From contig JAQTYU010000006.1 of the NCBI GenBank assembly GCA_028688145.1, positions 1 through 64,000 of the forward strand: a DNA stretch of 64,000 nucleotides. The letters are read 5' to 3'. A program made the position numbers and the translations under genes. Positions within the stretch are counted from its first letter, which is position 1; the number at the start of each line of letters is the position of its first letter. The notes beneath the pieces were generated by a model, which saw only the letters and a program-made list of their open reading frames with translations, did not search any database and was not told where the DNA came from. This DNA comes from Thiotrichaceae bacterium. GTDB lineage: Bacteria; Pseudomonadota; Gammaproteobacteria; Beggiatoales; Beggiatoaceae. Positions 40,020 through 49,387 of this stretch are shown piece by piece.

Positions 40020-40190
40020 TCATAATCCCAACCTACCCTCTCCCCGCTGAAAACACCGCATAATCTGCTGCATCCACTCACTGGCTATTTCAGGCTCAGT
40101 GTAAAAAAATTCAAATTTCACTTGTTTCACAAGAAAACTTAAGAGCGCAATTTTGCGCTCGGTGAGAGAGAAACTGCCATACGCTGCCGT
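40020..40190 (-). other. Short open stretch of uncertain coding value
   Basis: A minus-strand frame of 56 codons reads TERKIALLSFLVKQVKFEFF and later EIASEWMQQIMRCFQ with no good start codon or ribosome-binding site except GTG inside. It could be the tail of a lost gene. I do not recognise it. Bases 40191-40303 show only a GTAGGGTGTATA repeat scrap near 40228. Confidence 0.2.
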
Positions 40191-40303
40191 TCAATACTTA
40201 GATGATTATCTTGATATAAATTAGTTTGTAGGGTGTATATAACCCATTTGGAATCTATTGTAAGATGTAAAAGATGAGTAATAGAGAATCCAAGCTAAAC
40301 AAC

Positions 40304-40354
40304 ATGAGCCCTTATTCAAGTAGCCTGAACGATGCAGAGTGAGCACTGGTTGAG
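40304..40354 (+). pseudogene. Start of an IS5-like transposase, cut off
   Basis: ATG 40304 reads MSPYSSSLNDAE, then TGA in place of the usual Trp codon, then ALVEG. This is the typical beginning of IS5-group transposases (SDLTDAEWALVE type). After 17 codons the sequence switches to a cyclase fragment. Confidence 0.5.
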
Positions 40355-40528
40355 GGTTTGGTGGGCAGCCACAAAGTGAAGGCTTATGACATTATTGGCG
40401 ACACTGTGAACACGGCGAAGCGCATTTGTGATGCGGCGGCGCGGGGCGAATTATTAATTTCTGAACAAGCCTATGATACCTTGCTCACTCAACCCAAAAG
40501 TGAGGAATTACGCGCTTTGATGGCTTAA
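40355..40528 (+). pseudogene. Class III adenylate/guanylate cyclase fragment
   Basis: The 57 codons read VGSHKVKAYDIIGDTVNTAKR and then GELLISEQAYDTL, the end of a class III nucleotidyl cyclase domain (GDTVNTAxR is the diagnostic element with the transition-state residues). The metal-binding Asp half is absent, so it is only a relic joined to the transposase start. Confidence 0.7.
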
Positions 40529-40785
40529 GTTCTGGACAAAAAGAAATGATAGCAAGCTTATTTCTGATTTGGAAAAATACCCGTGAACAAGCGTGTATTG
40601 TTTTGATTGATGAACCTGAATTGCATCTGAATGCTGAATGGCATAGTGATTTTATTATGCAATTACATAATCTTGCCCCTCAAAATCAATATATTCTAGC
40701 AACGCATTCGAGAGAAATATTTCGTTCTGTAGAACCGCGCCATCGTGCCATTCTTGTACCTGATGAAAATGAGAGTGGTTTTTAA
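40525..40785 (+). pseudogene. 5'-truncated AAA/ABC-type ATPase (defence type)
   Basis: The frame retains the ABC signature LSSGQKEM (from 40525), Walker B IVLIDEPELHLN, and the switch His in ILATHSREIFRS. The P-loop half is missing, replaced by the cyclase relic. It stops at TAA 40783-40785, which overlaps the next ATG (TAATG). ATPases of this type paired with TOPRIM proteins belong to OLD-like defence systems. Confidence 0.65.
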
Positions 40786-41327
40786 TGAGGTTGCAAACTG
40801 AGCAAAATAATGCTGACCAAATTGATCAGGCGGCGCAACATAAGATTTTTGTGGAAGGAAAACCAAATAACATTGGTATTGATGCTATTGTCATTCGTGA
40901 GCTGCTAAGAAATAGCAGACTATCGCACATAGAAGTTATATAAATGAACAGTTGTGAAAATGTTCGCAATGCTGTCCAAGCCTTGATTAAAGCTCATCCG
41001 CATTATTATTTTCTCATCGATCGCGATGATCGTAACCTAGAAACGGTAGAAAGTTCTTGGAGAGATTTCCCGAATCCTGAAAAACAAAATATCTTGATTT
41101 GGCGAAAACGCGAATTAGAAAATTATTTTCTTGATCCCAATTATCTCGCGCTGTCTATATTCTTAAAAGCCACACCTGAACAGCTCAAGCAAGAAATTCT
41201 TGAAACTTGTAAACGACGCTTCTATCTTGATGCCGCTAATTTAACATTAATGTCTATTGGAAATGAAATCAGACAACTATTTAAGATACCTAGCTTTTTT
41301 AAAAAGGTAGCGGATTTCAAAAATTAA
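40785..41327 (+). pseudogene. TOPRIM/DUF4435-like protein gene with internal stop
   Basis: The frame from ATG 40785 reads KIFVEGKPNNIGIDAIVIRE, then meets an in-frame TAA at 40941-40943, and resumes from ATG 40944 with SCENVRNAV, YYFLIDRDDR and RELENYFLDPNYL. EGK near the start and IDRDD later are the paired acidic motifs of TOPRIM/DUF4435 proteins. The stop splits the domain, so the gene is probably inactive. It was the partner of the preceding ATPase. Confidence 0.65.
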
Positions 41328-41390
41328 GAAAATGGCGAACAACAATAGTGCCACTTGGGAACGAGAAATTAACATGCCCTGTACCAATAT

Positions 41391-42206
41391 TCACTTAAAC
41401 AAATACCCAAACTTTTGTTGATAAAATTTATCATATTCTTTTTCAACCAATTCCCCGAACCATTTTTGATAAATCGTATTATATTCACCCGCAGTCCGAA
41501 TTTTCCGCAAGGCAGTATTCACCGCCTCAAGCATCATTTCATCCCCCTTGCGCACCGCAATTCCATAAGATTCAAAAGTGAAAAAACCGCCCACCATCTG
41601 TAAATCAGGATTATCTTTCTGAATGCCCATTAAAATTCCACTGCCCGTAACCAAAGCAACCCCTTCCCCTTTACGCAAGGCTTTGACCGCCTCCACATAA
41701 TTTTCATATTGCAGCAATTTCGCACTGGGCATTTTCTTGGGCAAAATCGTGGCAGCGTGTGTGCCTTTCACCACAATCACTTTTTTACGCGCTAAATCAT
41801 TTAAATTGGTAATTTTTGACTGACTATCGACTAAAATAGATTCACCCACTTCAAAATAACTTTCTGAAAAATCCGCAAGATGCTTACGTTCTTCAGTAAT
41901 TGCCACAGTGGCGATTAAAATATCAACTTCCGCATTTTGTAATATAGGAAAGCGAGTCTGTGCATTGACGGCTTTCAACACCACTTTTTGCTCATCTCCC
42001 AATAAATAACGTGTAATTAATCCCGCAAGTTCAATATCAAATCCCTTAATTTCCCCCGTGCTTGGCTCTTGAAATCCAAACAAAGGCGCATCGATTTTTA
42101 CCCCGACAATCAATCTATCGCGCTCTTGAGCCAACAACAACGCGCTGGATTCATCATTGGCAAACACGGAAGCACTTAGCAATAACAAACTCAGCAGTTT
42201 CTTCAT
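41391..42206 (-). CDS. Polar amino-acid-type substrate-binding protein (paralogue 1)
   Basis: The 271-residue product has a signal peptide (MKKLLSLLLLSASVFA) and an SBP_bac_3 fold: LIVGVKIDAPLFGFQ, IKGFDIELAGLI, IATVAITEERKHLADFSESYF and a C-terminal IYQKWFGELVEK. Such proteins bind amino acids in the periplasm for ABC importers, or act as stand-alone sensors. No permease or ATPase gene is next to it. It is about half identical to the protein at 42315-43148. Confidence 0.88.
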   Translation of the reverse strand: MKKLLSLLLLSASVFANDESSALLLAQERDRLIVGVKIDAPLFGFQEPSTGEIKGFDIELAGLITRYLLGDEQKVVLKAVNAQTRFPILQNAEVDILIATVAITEERKHLADFSESYFEVGESILVDSQSKITNLNDLARKKVIVVKGTHAATILPKKMPSAKLLQYENYVEAVKALRKGEGVALVTGSGILMGIQKDNPDLQMVGGFFTFESYGIAVRKGDEMMLEAVNTALRKIRTAGEYNTIYQKWFGELVEKEYDKFYQQKFGYLFK

Positions 42207-42314
42207 AAACCCGTCTCAATAAATACTAAAATGTTTGTTATTCTAGCCTGTAATGCTTTAAATACGTAGTGACTTGAGGTGAAATTTAGTGAGTATCACT
42301 CCTTCTTGAAATCT

Positions 42315-43148
42315 TTACTGTTTGAACAAAAATCCAAAGCTTTTTTGATAAAAATCATCATATTCTTTTTCAACAATCGCCCCGAACCATTTTTGATAAA
42401 TCGCATTATATTCACCCGAAGCACGGATTTTACGCAAAACCGTATTAACTGCATGTTGCATCAGCTTATCGCCTTTTTGAACTACGACTCCAAACGATTC
42501 AAAAGTGAATAATCCACCGACTAAATGCAAATCAGGATTATTCTTTTGCAGCCCCAACAAAATTGCACTGCTAGTCACCAATGCCACGCCTTTTCCTGCA
42601 CGTAAAGCATCAATGGCAGCTTCATAAGTTTCATATTGAATGAGTTTCGCGCTGGGCATTTTTTTCGGCAAAATACTGAGCGCAACCGCGCCTTTCACCA
42701 CGATGACATTTTGAAAAGCTAAATCTCGTAACTCACGAATTTTTGAGTTTTTAGGCACTAAAATAGACTGCCCTAAATCGAAATAACTTTCTGAAAAATC
42801 AACTAATTTCTTACGTTCATCGGTAATGGTGGTGGTGGCGACCAATACATCAATTTCAGCGGTTTGCAACAAAGGCAGTCGAGAACTACTCGTGACTGAT
42901 TTTAATTCAAGTTTTTCTTCATCCCCGAGCAGGTACTTCGCCAGTTTCTTTGCAATATCAATATCAAAGCCGTCTATTTCATCAGATTCTGGCTTTTCAA
43001 ATCCAAATAAAGGCACGTCCGTTTTTACCCCAATGATTAATTTATCGCGCTCTCGTGCTTGAAGTAAGGCACTTTTTTCCTCGGTTGCCATACTGTTTGA
43101 GACGATTAATAACAGCATTACGCAAAGTAAGACGAACGATTTTTTCAT
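42315..43148 (-). CDS. Polar amino-acid-type substrate-binding protein (paralogue 2)
   Basis: The 277-residue precursor has a signal peptide (MKKSFVLLCVMLLLIVSNSMA) and the same SBP_bac_3 motifs (LIIGVKTDVPLFGFE, IDGFDIDIAKKLAKYLLGD, TTTITDERKKLVDFSESYF). The two genes are 108 bases apart in the same direction and were made by tandem duplication. ATG 43148 begins the signal peptide; codons to 43190 are open but improbable. Bases 43149-43389 are AT-rich and must hold the divergent promoters to argH. Confidence 0.87.
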   Translation of the reverse strand: MKKSFVLLCVMLLLIVSNSMATEEKSALLQARERDKLIIGVKTDVPLFGFEKPESDEIDGFDIDIAKKLAKYLLGDEEKLELKSVTSSSRLPLLQTAEIDVLVATTTITDERKKLVDFSESYFDLGQSILVPKNSKIRELRDLAFQNVIVVKGAVALSILPKKMPSAKLIQYETYEAAIDALRAGKGVALVTSSAILLGLQKNNPDLHLVGGLFTFESFGVVVQKGDKLMQHAVNTVLRKIRASGEYNAIYQKWFGAIVEKEYDDFYQKSFGFLFKQ

Positions 43149-43389
43149 AGCAGTAATAACATGGGGAGGTCTAGAAATGAGAGTGATCACAGTGATTTAT
43201 CCTACACACAAATTGTAACTTATTAAAAAATAATATTTTTTAATAAGAATATCTTATAAACAAGCAAAATATATACCATATAATAACTAATTACTTGGTT
43301 TTTGCCGTGTAAAGCCACCCCGCCACATACCAATTGCAATATAAATTCAGTACACTAACTCATTTCAATTTTTCACAAAATGAGCACGT

Positions 43390-44769
43390 ATGAGCACCTT
43401 AGAAAAACCTTGGAGCGGGCGTTTTACCGAGCCTACCGATGCCTTTGTCGAAGCCTTCACTGCCTCAGTGAGTTTTGATCAACGTTTATATGCTTACGAC
43501 ATCATGGGTTCTATCGCCCATGCGAAAATGTTGAGCCGTGTCGGGGTGTTGACTGCGGACGAATGTCAACAAATCGAAACGGGCTTAAACGAAATTAAGC
43601 AAGAAATCGAAAACGGCACGTTGCAATGGTCAATTGCGCTGGAAGACGTGCACATGAACGTCGAAACCCGTTTGACCCAAAAAATTGGCAATATCGGCAA
43701 GAAATTACACACGGGGCGTTCTCGCAATGACCAAGTCGCCACCGATATTCGCCTGTATTTGCGCCACGAAATTGACCTGATTATTGAAGCTTTAACTCGC
43801 TTGCTGACAGCTTTGGCAAATCGTGCCGAGCAAGAAGCGGAAACCATTCTGCCCGGTTTCACCCATTTGCAAAGTGCGCAACCGATTACTTTTGGACATC
43901 ATTTATTGGCGTGGTGTGAAATGTTAGTGCGGGATCGTGCACGCTTACAAGATTGTCGCAAGCGCGTGAACAGTATGCCGTTGGGCGCGGCAGCTTTAGC
44001 AGGCACAACTTACCCGATTGACCGCTATTACACCGCCGAATTATTGGGCTTTGAAAGTGTTGCTGAAAATTCTTTAGATGCCGTTAGCGACCGCGATTTC
44101 GCGATTGAATTTTCCAGTGCCGCTGCTTTAATCATGATGCACTTGTCGCGTTTTTCAGAAGAATTGGTGCTGTGGTCGTCTTCGCAATTCGATTTTATCG
44201 AACTCAGCGATGCGTTTTGTACGGGTTCATCCATCATGCCGCAAAAGAAAAATCCTGACGTGCCTGAATTAGTGCGCGGCAAAACGGGGCGAGTTTACGG
44301 GCATTTATTCAGTTTATTAACGCTGATGAAATCCCAGCCTTTGGCGTATAACAAAGATAATCAAGAAGATAAAGAACCGATTTTCGACATTGTGGACACG
44401 CTCAAGGGCAGTTTACGCGTCTATGCCGACATGATTCCGAGTATGCGCGTCAAACATGAAAATATGCGCAATGCGGCGTTACGCGGTTTCACCACGGCGA
44501 CAGATTTAGCAGATTATTTAGTGGGTAAAGGCGTGCCTTTCCGTGACGCGCATGAAATTGTGGGGAAATCGGTGCGGTACTGCGTGGAAAATCGATGCAG
44601 TTTGGAATCTTTAAGCTTGGAATTATTACAAAGCTTCTCCGATCTAATTCAAGCCGATGTGCACGCCGCTTTGACGTTGGAAGGTTCAATCGCTGCCCGT
44701 AACCACGTCGGGGGCACTGCGCCTGTGCAAGTTCGCGCCGCGATTCAGCGTTTACGTAGCCGTTTATAA
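43390..44769 (+). CDS. argH: Argininosuccinate lyase
   Basis: ArgH cleaves argininosuccinate to arginine and fumarate, the last step of arginine synthesis. The 459-residue product has [49 protein letters not shown] and the signature [12 protein letters not shown] with the catalytic Ser. The fumarate made here can feed the fumarase encoded at 36640. trpF follows after one base. Confidence 0.97.
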   Translation: MSTLEKPWSGRFTEPTDAFVEAFTASVSFDQRLYAYDIMGSIAHAKMLSRVGVLTADECQQIETGLNEIKQEIENGTLQWSIALEDVHMNVETRLTQKIGNIGKKLHTGRSRNDQVATDIRLYLRHEIDLIIEALTRLLTALANRAEQEAETILPGFTHLQSAQPITFGHHLLAWCEMLVRDRARLQDCRKRVNSMPLGAAALAGTTYPIDRYYTAELLGFESVAENSLDAVSDRDFAIEFSSAAALIMMHLSRFSEELVLWSSSQFDFIELSDAFCTGSSIMPQKKNPDVPELVRGKTGRVYGHLFSLLTLMKSQPLAYNKDNQEDKEPIFDIVDTLKGSLRVYADMIPSMRVKHENMRNAALRGFTTATDLADYLVGKGVPFRDAHEIVGKSVRYCVENRCSLESLSLELLQSFSDLIQADVHAALTLEGSIAARNHVGGTAPVQVRAAIQRLRSRL

Positions 44770-44770
44770 A

Positions 44771-45415
44771 ATGAGTTCCCCCATCACTCCCTCACGCACG
44801 CGGGTCAAAATCTGTGGCATTACCCGCATTGAAGATGCGCTGCTTGCGGCAAACTTAGGCGCGGACGCTATTGGCTTGGTATTTTACGCGCCCAGTCCAC
44901 GCGCGGTACACATCGCTCAAGCGCGGGAAATTGTGCAGGCGTTACCGCCTTTTGTCACCACAGTCGGTTTATTTGTGAATGCGAAGGTTGCCGAAGTGCA
45001 GCAAACTTTGCAGGCATTGCCGCTGGATTTATTACAATTTCATGGCGAAGAGTCGCCCGAATATTGCGCCCAATTTAATCGCCCCTATATCAAAGCGATT
45101 CGTATGCAAGCGTCTACTGATTTAGTACAGTTGGCGCGGGAATATGCGACAGCGCATGCTTTGTTATTAGATACTTATGTGGCAGGGGTACAAGGCGGCA
45201 CGGGGATTGCGTTTGATTGGCAACAAGTGCCGCGTGAATTTTCAAAACCGCTGATTCTTGCAGGCGGTTTGAATCCTGAAAATGTGCAGGCGGCAATTTC
45301 ACAAGTGCGCCCGTATGCGGTCGATGTGAGTGGCGGGGTTGAAGCGAGCAAGGGCATTAAAGACCCTGAAAAATTAATAGCCTTTATGCGAGGTGCAGGC
45401 AATGACAATCAATAG
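44771..45415 (+). CDS. trpF: Phosphoribosylanthranilate isomerase
   Basis: TrpF converts PRA to CdRP in tryptophan synthesis. The 214-residue TIM barrel starts [16 protein letters not shown] (catalytic Cys), and has [34 protein letters not shown] and VDVSGGVE. Its end overlaps the trpB start, so the two are coupled. Its TGG-free start region between argH and trpF is a single base, which suggests an argH-trpF-trpB transcript. Confidence 0.96.
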   Translation: MSSPITPSRTRVKICGITRIEDALLAANLGADAIGLVFYAPSPRAVHIAQAREIVQALPPFVTTVGLFVNAKVAEVQQTLQALPLDLLQFHGEESPEYCAQFNRPYIKAIRMQASTDLVQLAREYATAHALLLDTYVAGVQGGTGIAFDWQQVPREFSKPLILAGGLNPENVQAAISQVRPYAVDVSGGVEASKGIKDPEKLIAFMRGAGNDNQ

Positions 45416-46622
45416 TTTACTTTCAACGCCCCAAAGTTTACCTGATGCGCAGGGACATTTCGGGCGGTATGGCGGGCGTTTCGTCGCTGAAACCTTGATG
45501 CAGCCTTTAGAAGAATTACAACAGGCTTATGATCATTATCGCAGTGACGCGGGTTTTGTGGCGGAACTCGATGAGGATTTGCAGCATTATGTGGGCAGAC
45601 CTTCGCCTTTATATCATGCGAAACGCTGGTCTCGGATTTTGGGCGGGGCGCAGATTTATTTAAAACGTGAAGATTTGAATCATACGGGCGCACACAAGAT
45701 TAACAGTGCCTTGGGGCAAGCTTTATTAGCCAAGCGCATGGGCAAATCACGGATTATTGCAGAAACGGGCGCAGGACAACACGGGGTTGCCAGTGCGACG
45801 GTGGCGGCGCGTTTGGGGCTGAATTGCGTGGTGTATATGGGTTCGGAAGACATGAAGCGTCAAGCCCTGAATGTCTATCGGATGCGTTTGTTGGGTGCGG
45901 AAGTGCGGGCGGTGGAATCTGGCTCGAAAACCTTGAAAGACGCGCTCAATGAAGCGATGCGCGATTGGGTGAGCAATGTCGATAATACATTTTATATTAT
46001 TGGCACGGTTTCAGGACCGCATCCATATCCTGCGATGGTTCGCGATTTTCAGGCAATTATCGGGCGTGAAGCCAAGCAGCAATTATTGACGATGGAAGGG
46101 CGTTTGCCTGATGCTTTGGTGGCATGTGTCGGCGGCGGTTCTAATGCGATGGGTTTATTTTATCCCTTTATAGGCGATAAAGAAGTCGCAATGTATGGCG
46201 TGGAAGCGGCGGGTAAAGGCATTGAAACGGGTTTACATGCGGCGGCTTTGTGTGCGGGCACGACGGGGGTTTTGCACGGCAATCGAACTTATCTGATGAG
46301 TGATGAGGACGGTTTGGTGATTGAAACTCATTCGATTTCTGCGGGCTTGGATTATCCCGGTGTAGGGCCTGAACATGCGTGGCTGAAAGATACGGGGCGG
46401 GCGCATTATGTGGCGATTAAAGATGATGAGGCTTTAACTGCGTTTCATGATTTGACGCGGATTGAGGGCATTATGCCTGCTTTGGAATCGAGTCATGCCT
46501 TGGCATATTGTAAGAAGCTCGCGCCCACGATGCGTAAAGATCAAATTATCATCGCGAATCTGTCGGGACGGGGGGATAAGGATATTCACACGGTGGCGAC
46601 GTTGGAAGGGATGCAGTTTTAG
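45393..46622 (+). CDS. trpB: Tryptophan synthase beta chain
   Basis: TrpB condenses indole and serine with PLP. The product (409 residues; ATG 45402 would give 406) has [14 protein letters not shown], the PLP Lys in [38 protein letters not shown] and SGRGDKD. It overlaps trpF by ~20 bases. trpA, which normally follows, is not present downstream: repeats and accessory genes come instead. Confidence 0.97.
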   Translation: MQAMTINSLLSTPQSLPDAQGHFGRYGGRFVAETLMQPLEELQQAYDHYRSDAGFVAELDEDLQHYVGRPSPLYHAKRWSRILGGAQIYLKREDLNHTGAHKINSALGQALLAKRMGKSRIIAETGAGQHGVASATVAARLGLNCVVYMGSEDMKRQALNVYRMRLLGAEVRAVESGSKTLKDALNEAMRDWVSNVDNTFYIIGTVSGPHPYPAMVRDFQAIIGREAKQQLLTMEGRLPDALVACVGGGSNAMGLFYPFIGDKEVAMYGVEAAGKGIETGLHAAALCAGTTGVLHGNRTYLMSDEDGLVIETHSISAGLDYPGVGPEHAWLKDTGRAHYVAIKDDEALTAFHDLTRIEGIMPALESSHALAYCKKLAPTMRKDQIIIANLSGRGDKDIHTVATLEGMQF

Positions 46623-46636
46623 GGGAAACCACAGTT

Positions 46637-46727
46637 GTTATGCGTAGGTTGGGCTGCCAACGGCAACCCAACTTTTTCCCCAATATCACGTTTTCGTTGG
46701 GTTAGCTTCCGCCAACCCAACCTACGC
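46637..46727. repeat. REP-like inverted repeat after trpB
   Basis: GCGTAGGTTGGG (46639-46650) and CCCAACCTACGC (46716-46727) are exact inverted repeats, with inner CCAAC/GTTGG palindromes. It stands between the convergent trpB and the AbiJ-like gene, and may end transcription from both. Confidence 0.75.
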
Positions 46728-46729
46728 GG

Positions 46730-47257
46730 CTACAGTTTTTCTAATGGGCATGGTTCACCCAATAACTTCGCAAACTCGATACATTTCTGTTTAGTTTCTC
46801 TAATATCTACTTCAAGCTGCATTTTACGGATGGGATGAGTCTCTAGTAACAAAGAGCTATGCAATATATGCCACTTATTCATAGCCAAATTATATAGTTC
46901 ACGATTTTTGGCATATGAATTTTCATGCTCAAAAATTTCTTGTATTTCAAGATTTTTCACTATCTCTAAACATTTATCGTGCAGTTCAGGAATTATTTTA
47001 TTTTTAGATTCAATATAATCAAGTAGAGACTTTATCAGTTTGGCAACCACGGCATTAGATTCTTCCTGCCAAAATGCTCTCAATCTCTTTGCTTTAGAAG
47101 TACCAAAACATAAGTATTTATCAGCATAAATATCCAATTCTGTGTGTTTGAAAACAAATGCTGTGAATGTTTTGTTGGAAAAATCTAGAACATAGCCATC
47201 AGACGTATCAAGATACTGTTCTAAATAAAGTTTATCTACATTAGTTAACGAAGCCAT
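46730..47257 (-). CDS. AbiJ-N-like abortive-infection type protein
   Basis: The 175-residue product begins MASLTNVDKLYLEQYLDTSD and has GYVLDFSNKTFTAFV, ELDIYADKY and TSKAKRLRAFWQEE. This pattern resembles the N-terminal domain seen in AbiJ-like and other abortive-infection proteins. The C-terminus (about 133-170, LLLETHPIRKMQLEVDI) resembles the helical segment of the small membrane protein at 163-561. No effector domain is fused. AT-rich, unlike trpB, so probably acquired. Confidence 0.55.
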   Translation of the reverse strand: MASLTNVDKLYLEQYLDTSDGYVLDFSNKTFTAFVFKHTELDIYADKYLCFGTSKAKRLRAFWQEESNAVVAKLIKSLLDYIESKNKIIPELHDKCLEIVKNLEIQEIFEHENSYAKNRELYNLAMNKWHILHSSLLLETHPIRKMQLEVDIRETKQKCIEFAKLLGEPCPLEKL

Positions 47258-47359
47258 ATTATCCGTAAGTATTTTATAAAAAATTTAACTTATCCATATG
47301 TGAAGTGACGTACTTGAATTGGTAGCTGTTTGATTTTACCACATGATTGTGTAGCAAGA

Positions 47360-47453
47360 GTAGGGTGTATAAGCGCAGCGTCATACACCTTAACCCACTA
47401 AAAATAACCACGCTTCATAATTAAGAAATTGGCACGTTGGTGCATGGCGGCTA
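47360..47453 (+). repeat. Left copy of ~100-bp direct repeat flanking RusA cassette
   Basis: From GTAGGGTGTATAAGC through CATACACCTTAA, CCCACTAAAAATAACCACGC and GGTGCATGGCGGCTA it matches 48596-48690 in the same orientation. Here the right arm (CCTTATGCACCCTAC) is missing, so this copy is truncated. The rest of the gap 47258-47519 contains CTGTTTGATTTTAC, also seen at ~26403, and AGGAAA before TTG 47520. Confidence 0.85.
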
Positions 47454-47519
47454 TACGGACGTATGGAAATGTTATTTACTAATATTTATCCATAATAACG
47501 ATATGATAGGAAAGATTTA

Positions 47520-47915
47520 TTGTTTGAGTTACTTATTCCAAGAAGACCTGTATCACATCAAACTAAAAGTAGAGAGAATCTACAAATTTGGAAAGATTAT
47601 GTGTACGGTCGAGCACACAATCAATGGCGCGGTATCCCACTCACTCAAGATGGTATTAGGCTAACCTTAGTATATCTTTGCAATGACAGACCAGCGGATG
47701 TCGATAATATTATTAAGCCGATACAAGATGCGCTCATCGGTGTTGTCTTAGCCGATGACTCTCAGATTACCGATGTAGACAGTCACAGAAGATTTCTTGA
47801 TGACCCAATAGATACAACCCATTTACCACCGCTTCTGAGAGAAGGTGTTATCTCGGGTGTGGAATGCGTCTATGTGCGTATTTCTCTCGCAAATGAATTA
47901 GAGAGTTATTTATGA
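47520..47915 (+). CDS. RusA-family Holliday junction endonuclease-like protein
   Basis: The 131-residue product carries the RusA pattern DRPADVDNIIKPIQDALIG followed by DDSQITDVDSHRR; the three Asp (DVDN, DD and DV) are metal ligands in RusA. RusA resolvases cleave four-way junctions and are usually from phages. AGGAAA lies before TTG 47520. It overlaps the next gene by four bases (ATGA), so the two proteins probably work together. Other codons upstream in another frame are not convincing. Confidence 0.85.
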   Translation: MFELLIPRRPVSHQTKSRENLQIWKDYVYGRAHNQWRGIPLTQDGIRLTLVYLCNDRPADVDNIIKPIQDALIGVVLADDSQITDVDSHRRFLDDPIDTTHLPPLLREGVISGVECVYVRISLANELESYL

Positions 47916-48580
47916 TGAATGAATCCATAAAAAGTTTACATGACCAAAAAGTTGAATCCCTTGCTAATGAACTGCTTCAGAAAGGCTACAAGGTGACTGT
48001 AGAACCTTTAGTGACTGATTTACCTTTCAAATTGGGAAATTATAGACCTGATTTAATTGCATCCAAGGATAAGGGGGGAATTATCTTAGAGGTAAAAACC
48101 AATCAACGTTTTTCAGTCGATCGGTTTCAAGAATTGGCTCAAAAAATTGCTGAACATGAGCATTGGCGATTTCTTCTTGTCACCCTTGATGATGTGACAA
48201 AAAATCTACTCCCTGAATCTGATGATGACCTTCCTTCTTGGAACGAACTATCGGCTAAGACGGAAAGCATTTCAGCACTAATTCAGCAGCGCATGTTAGA
48301 GCCTGCTGTACTGTATTTGTGGGGAACTATAGAAGCCATGCTCAGAAAAAGAGCGATTGTCCAGAAGCTTCCAATCGAAAGACTTCACGTAGTCACACTA
48401 CTTGATCACATGTATTCGAGTGGTGAAGTGTCTATGAGTGAATTTGATTCATTTAAATCCATTTTAGACAAGAGAAATCGCGTTGCACATGGACTGGTGA
48501 CTTCATTGAAAGCAACAGAACTTGAAGATTGCTTATCAATGACATGTTCATTGATTGAACAATGGAAAGAGTGTAACTAA
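47912..48580 (+). CDS. PD-(D/E)xK nuclease domain with C-terminal HEPN-like domain
   Basis: The 222-residue protein has a restriction-endonuclease-like half: YRPDLIASKDKGGIILEVKT gives PD...ExK at about residues 45-61. The C-terminal half is helical and has DKRNRVAHGLV, matching the RNxxxH signature of HEPN nucleases. DNase and RNase-type domains in one protein, translated with a RusA-like junction nuclease, suggest a defence module. Assignment is from motifs only. ATG 47912 overlaps the RusA TGA. Confidence 0.75.
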   Translation: MMNESIKSLHDQKVESLANELLQKGYKVTVEPLVTDLPFKLGNYRPDLIASKDKGGIILEVKTNQRFSVDRFQELAQKIAEHEHWRFLLVTLDDVTKNLLPESDDDLPSWNELSAKTESISALIQQRMLEPAVLYLWGTIEAMLRKRAIVQKLPIERLHVVTLLDHMYSSGEVSMSEFDSFKSILDKRNRVAHGLVTSLKATELEDCLSMTCSLIEQWKECN

Positions 48581-48595
48581 ATAGTAATAGCCAGT

Positions 48596-48707
48596 GTAGG
48601 GTGTATAAGCATAGCGTCATACACCTTAAACCCACTAAAAATAACCACGCTTCACAATTGAAAACTCCGCACACAGGTGCATGGCGGCTACGCCTTATGC
48701 ACCCTAC
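48596..48707 (+). repeat. Right copy of the direct repeat, complete MITE-like form
   Basis: It runs from GTAGGGTGTATAAGC to GCCTTATGCACCCTAC; the ends are inverted repeats of each other and an inner GGTGTAT...ATACACC hairpin is present. It starts 15 bases after the nuclease gene. Its left ~95 bases match 47360-47453. Confidence 0.85.
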
Positions 48708-48784
48708 GAACTGATTATGTGTTTTTCCCCAATTTTTCCGCAAGCTTCGCCCCGAGATTCAAACGTTCAAATATCTCATTCATT

Positions 48785-48931
48785 TTATGAAATGAATCCC
48801 ATTTTCTGCAATAATTCGATTTCGGAGGCTGTCAACATCCTTCTTTGAGTGGATAATGTAACGGGCTTCTGACTCTGTAAAACAGTCAAATCCATATCCG
48901 AATTCATCAATTCAGTATGTTTCAAGCTCAT
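48785..48931 (-). CDS. Small hypothetical protein (48 aa)
   Basis: On the minus strand, GAGAG precedes ATG 48931 by eight bases and the frame runs to TAA 48785. The sequence (VLQSQKPVTLSTQRRMLTAS) is polar and helical at the end (ASEIELLQKMGF). No family recognised. Confidence 0.35.
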   Translation of the reverse strand: MSLKHTELMNSDMDLTVLQSQKPVTLSTQRRMLTASEIELLQKMGFIS

Positions 48932-48958
48932 GATATTGCTCTCTTAAAATTGATAGTG

Positions 48959-49362
48959 TTAGGAGTTACGCAGTTGTCGCAAAACTGGCATCGAAAAGGG
49001 AATGAATCCGAAACGATGTGACGAATACGATTATATAAACTTTCTGGTTGCAGCTCAGAAAAACGAAGCTAGTCGGGTACAACCCACACACGCCCATGCA
49101 CCCGCGTATGATGCGATAACACGATGTTTATTGGCAAGAAGTCGAACCAATGATAGAGAAAAATAAGGGCTTGCTTGTGTTAGACGATTCAACACTAGAT
49201 AAACCCTATGCCCAGAAAATCCCCTTGATCTATCGACATGGGTCAGGAAAACATCACAACATTGTCAAAGGTATTAATCTCCTAACGCTGTTTATACGTG
49301 ACGCCATTAGACACTATCTTGTCTCTCCAAGGTGCAACCTTGTTTCAACTGCGTAACTCCTA
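48959..49362 (+). pseudogene. Decayed IS701-like insertion sequence
   Basis: TAGGAGTTACGCAGTTG (48960-48976) and its complement at 49346-49362 are the terminal repeats. ATG 49002 reads NPKRCDEYDYINFLVAAQ; after a frameshift the frame from ~49123 continues WQEVEPMIEKNKGLLVLDD with STLDKPYA, a DDE-transposase hallmark. At ~49290 the frame jumps to the C-terminus (IRDAIRHYLVSP), so most of the gene is deleted. The remaining ~400 bases keep both ends, making it MITE-like. Confidence 0.8.
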
Positions 49363-49387
49363 TGATTATTTAAAAAACTTAAGTTTT

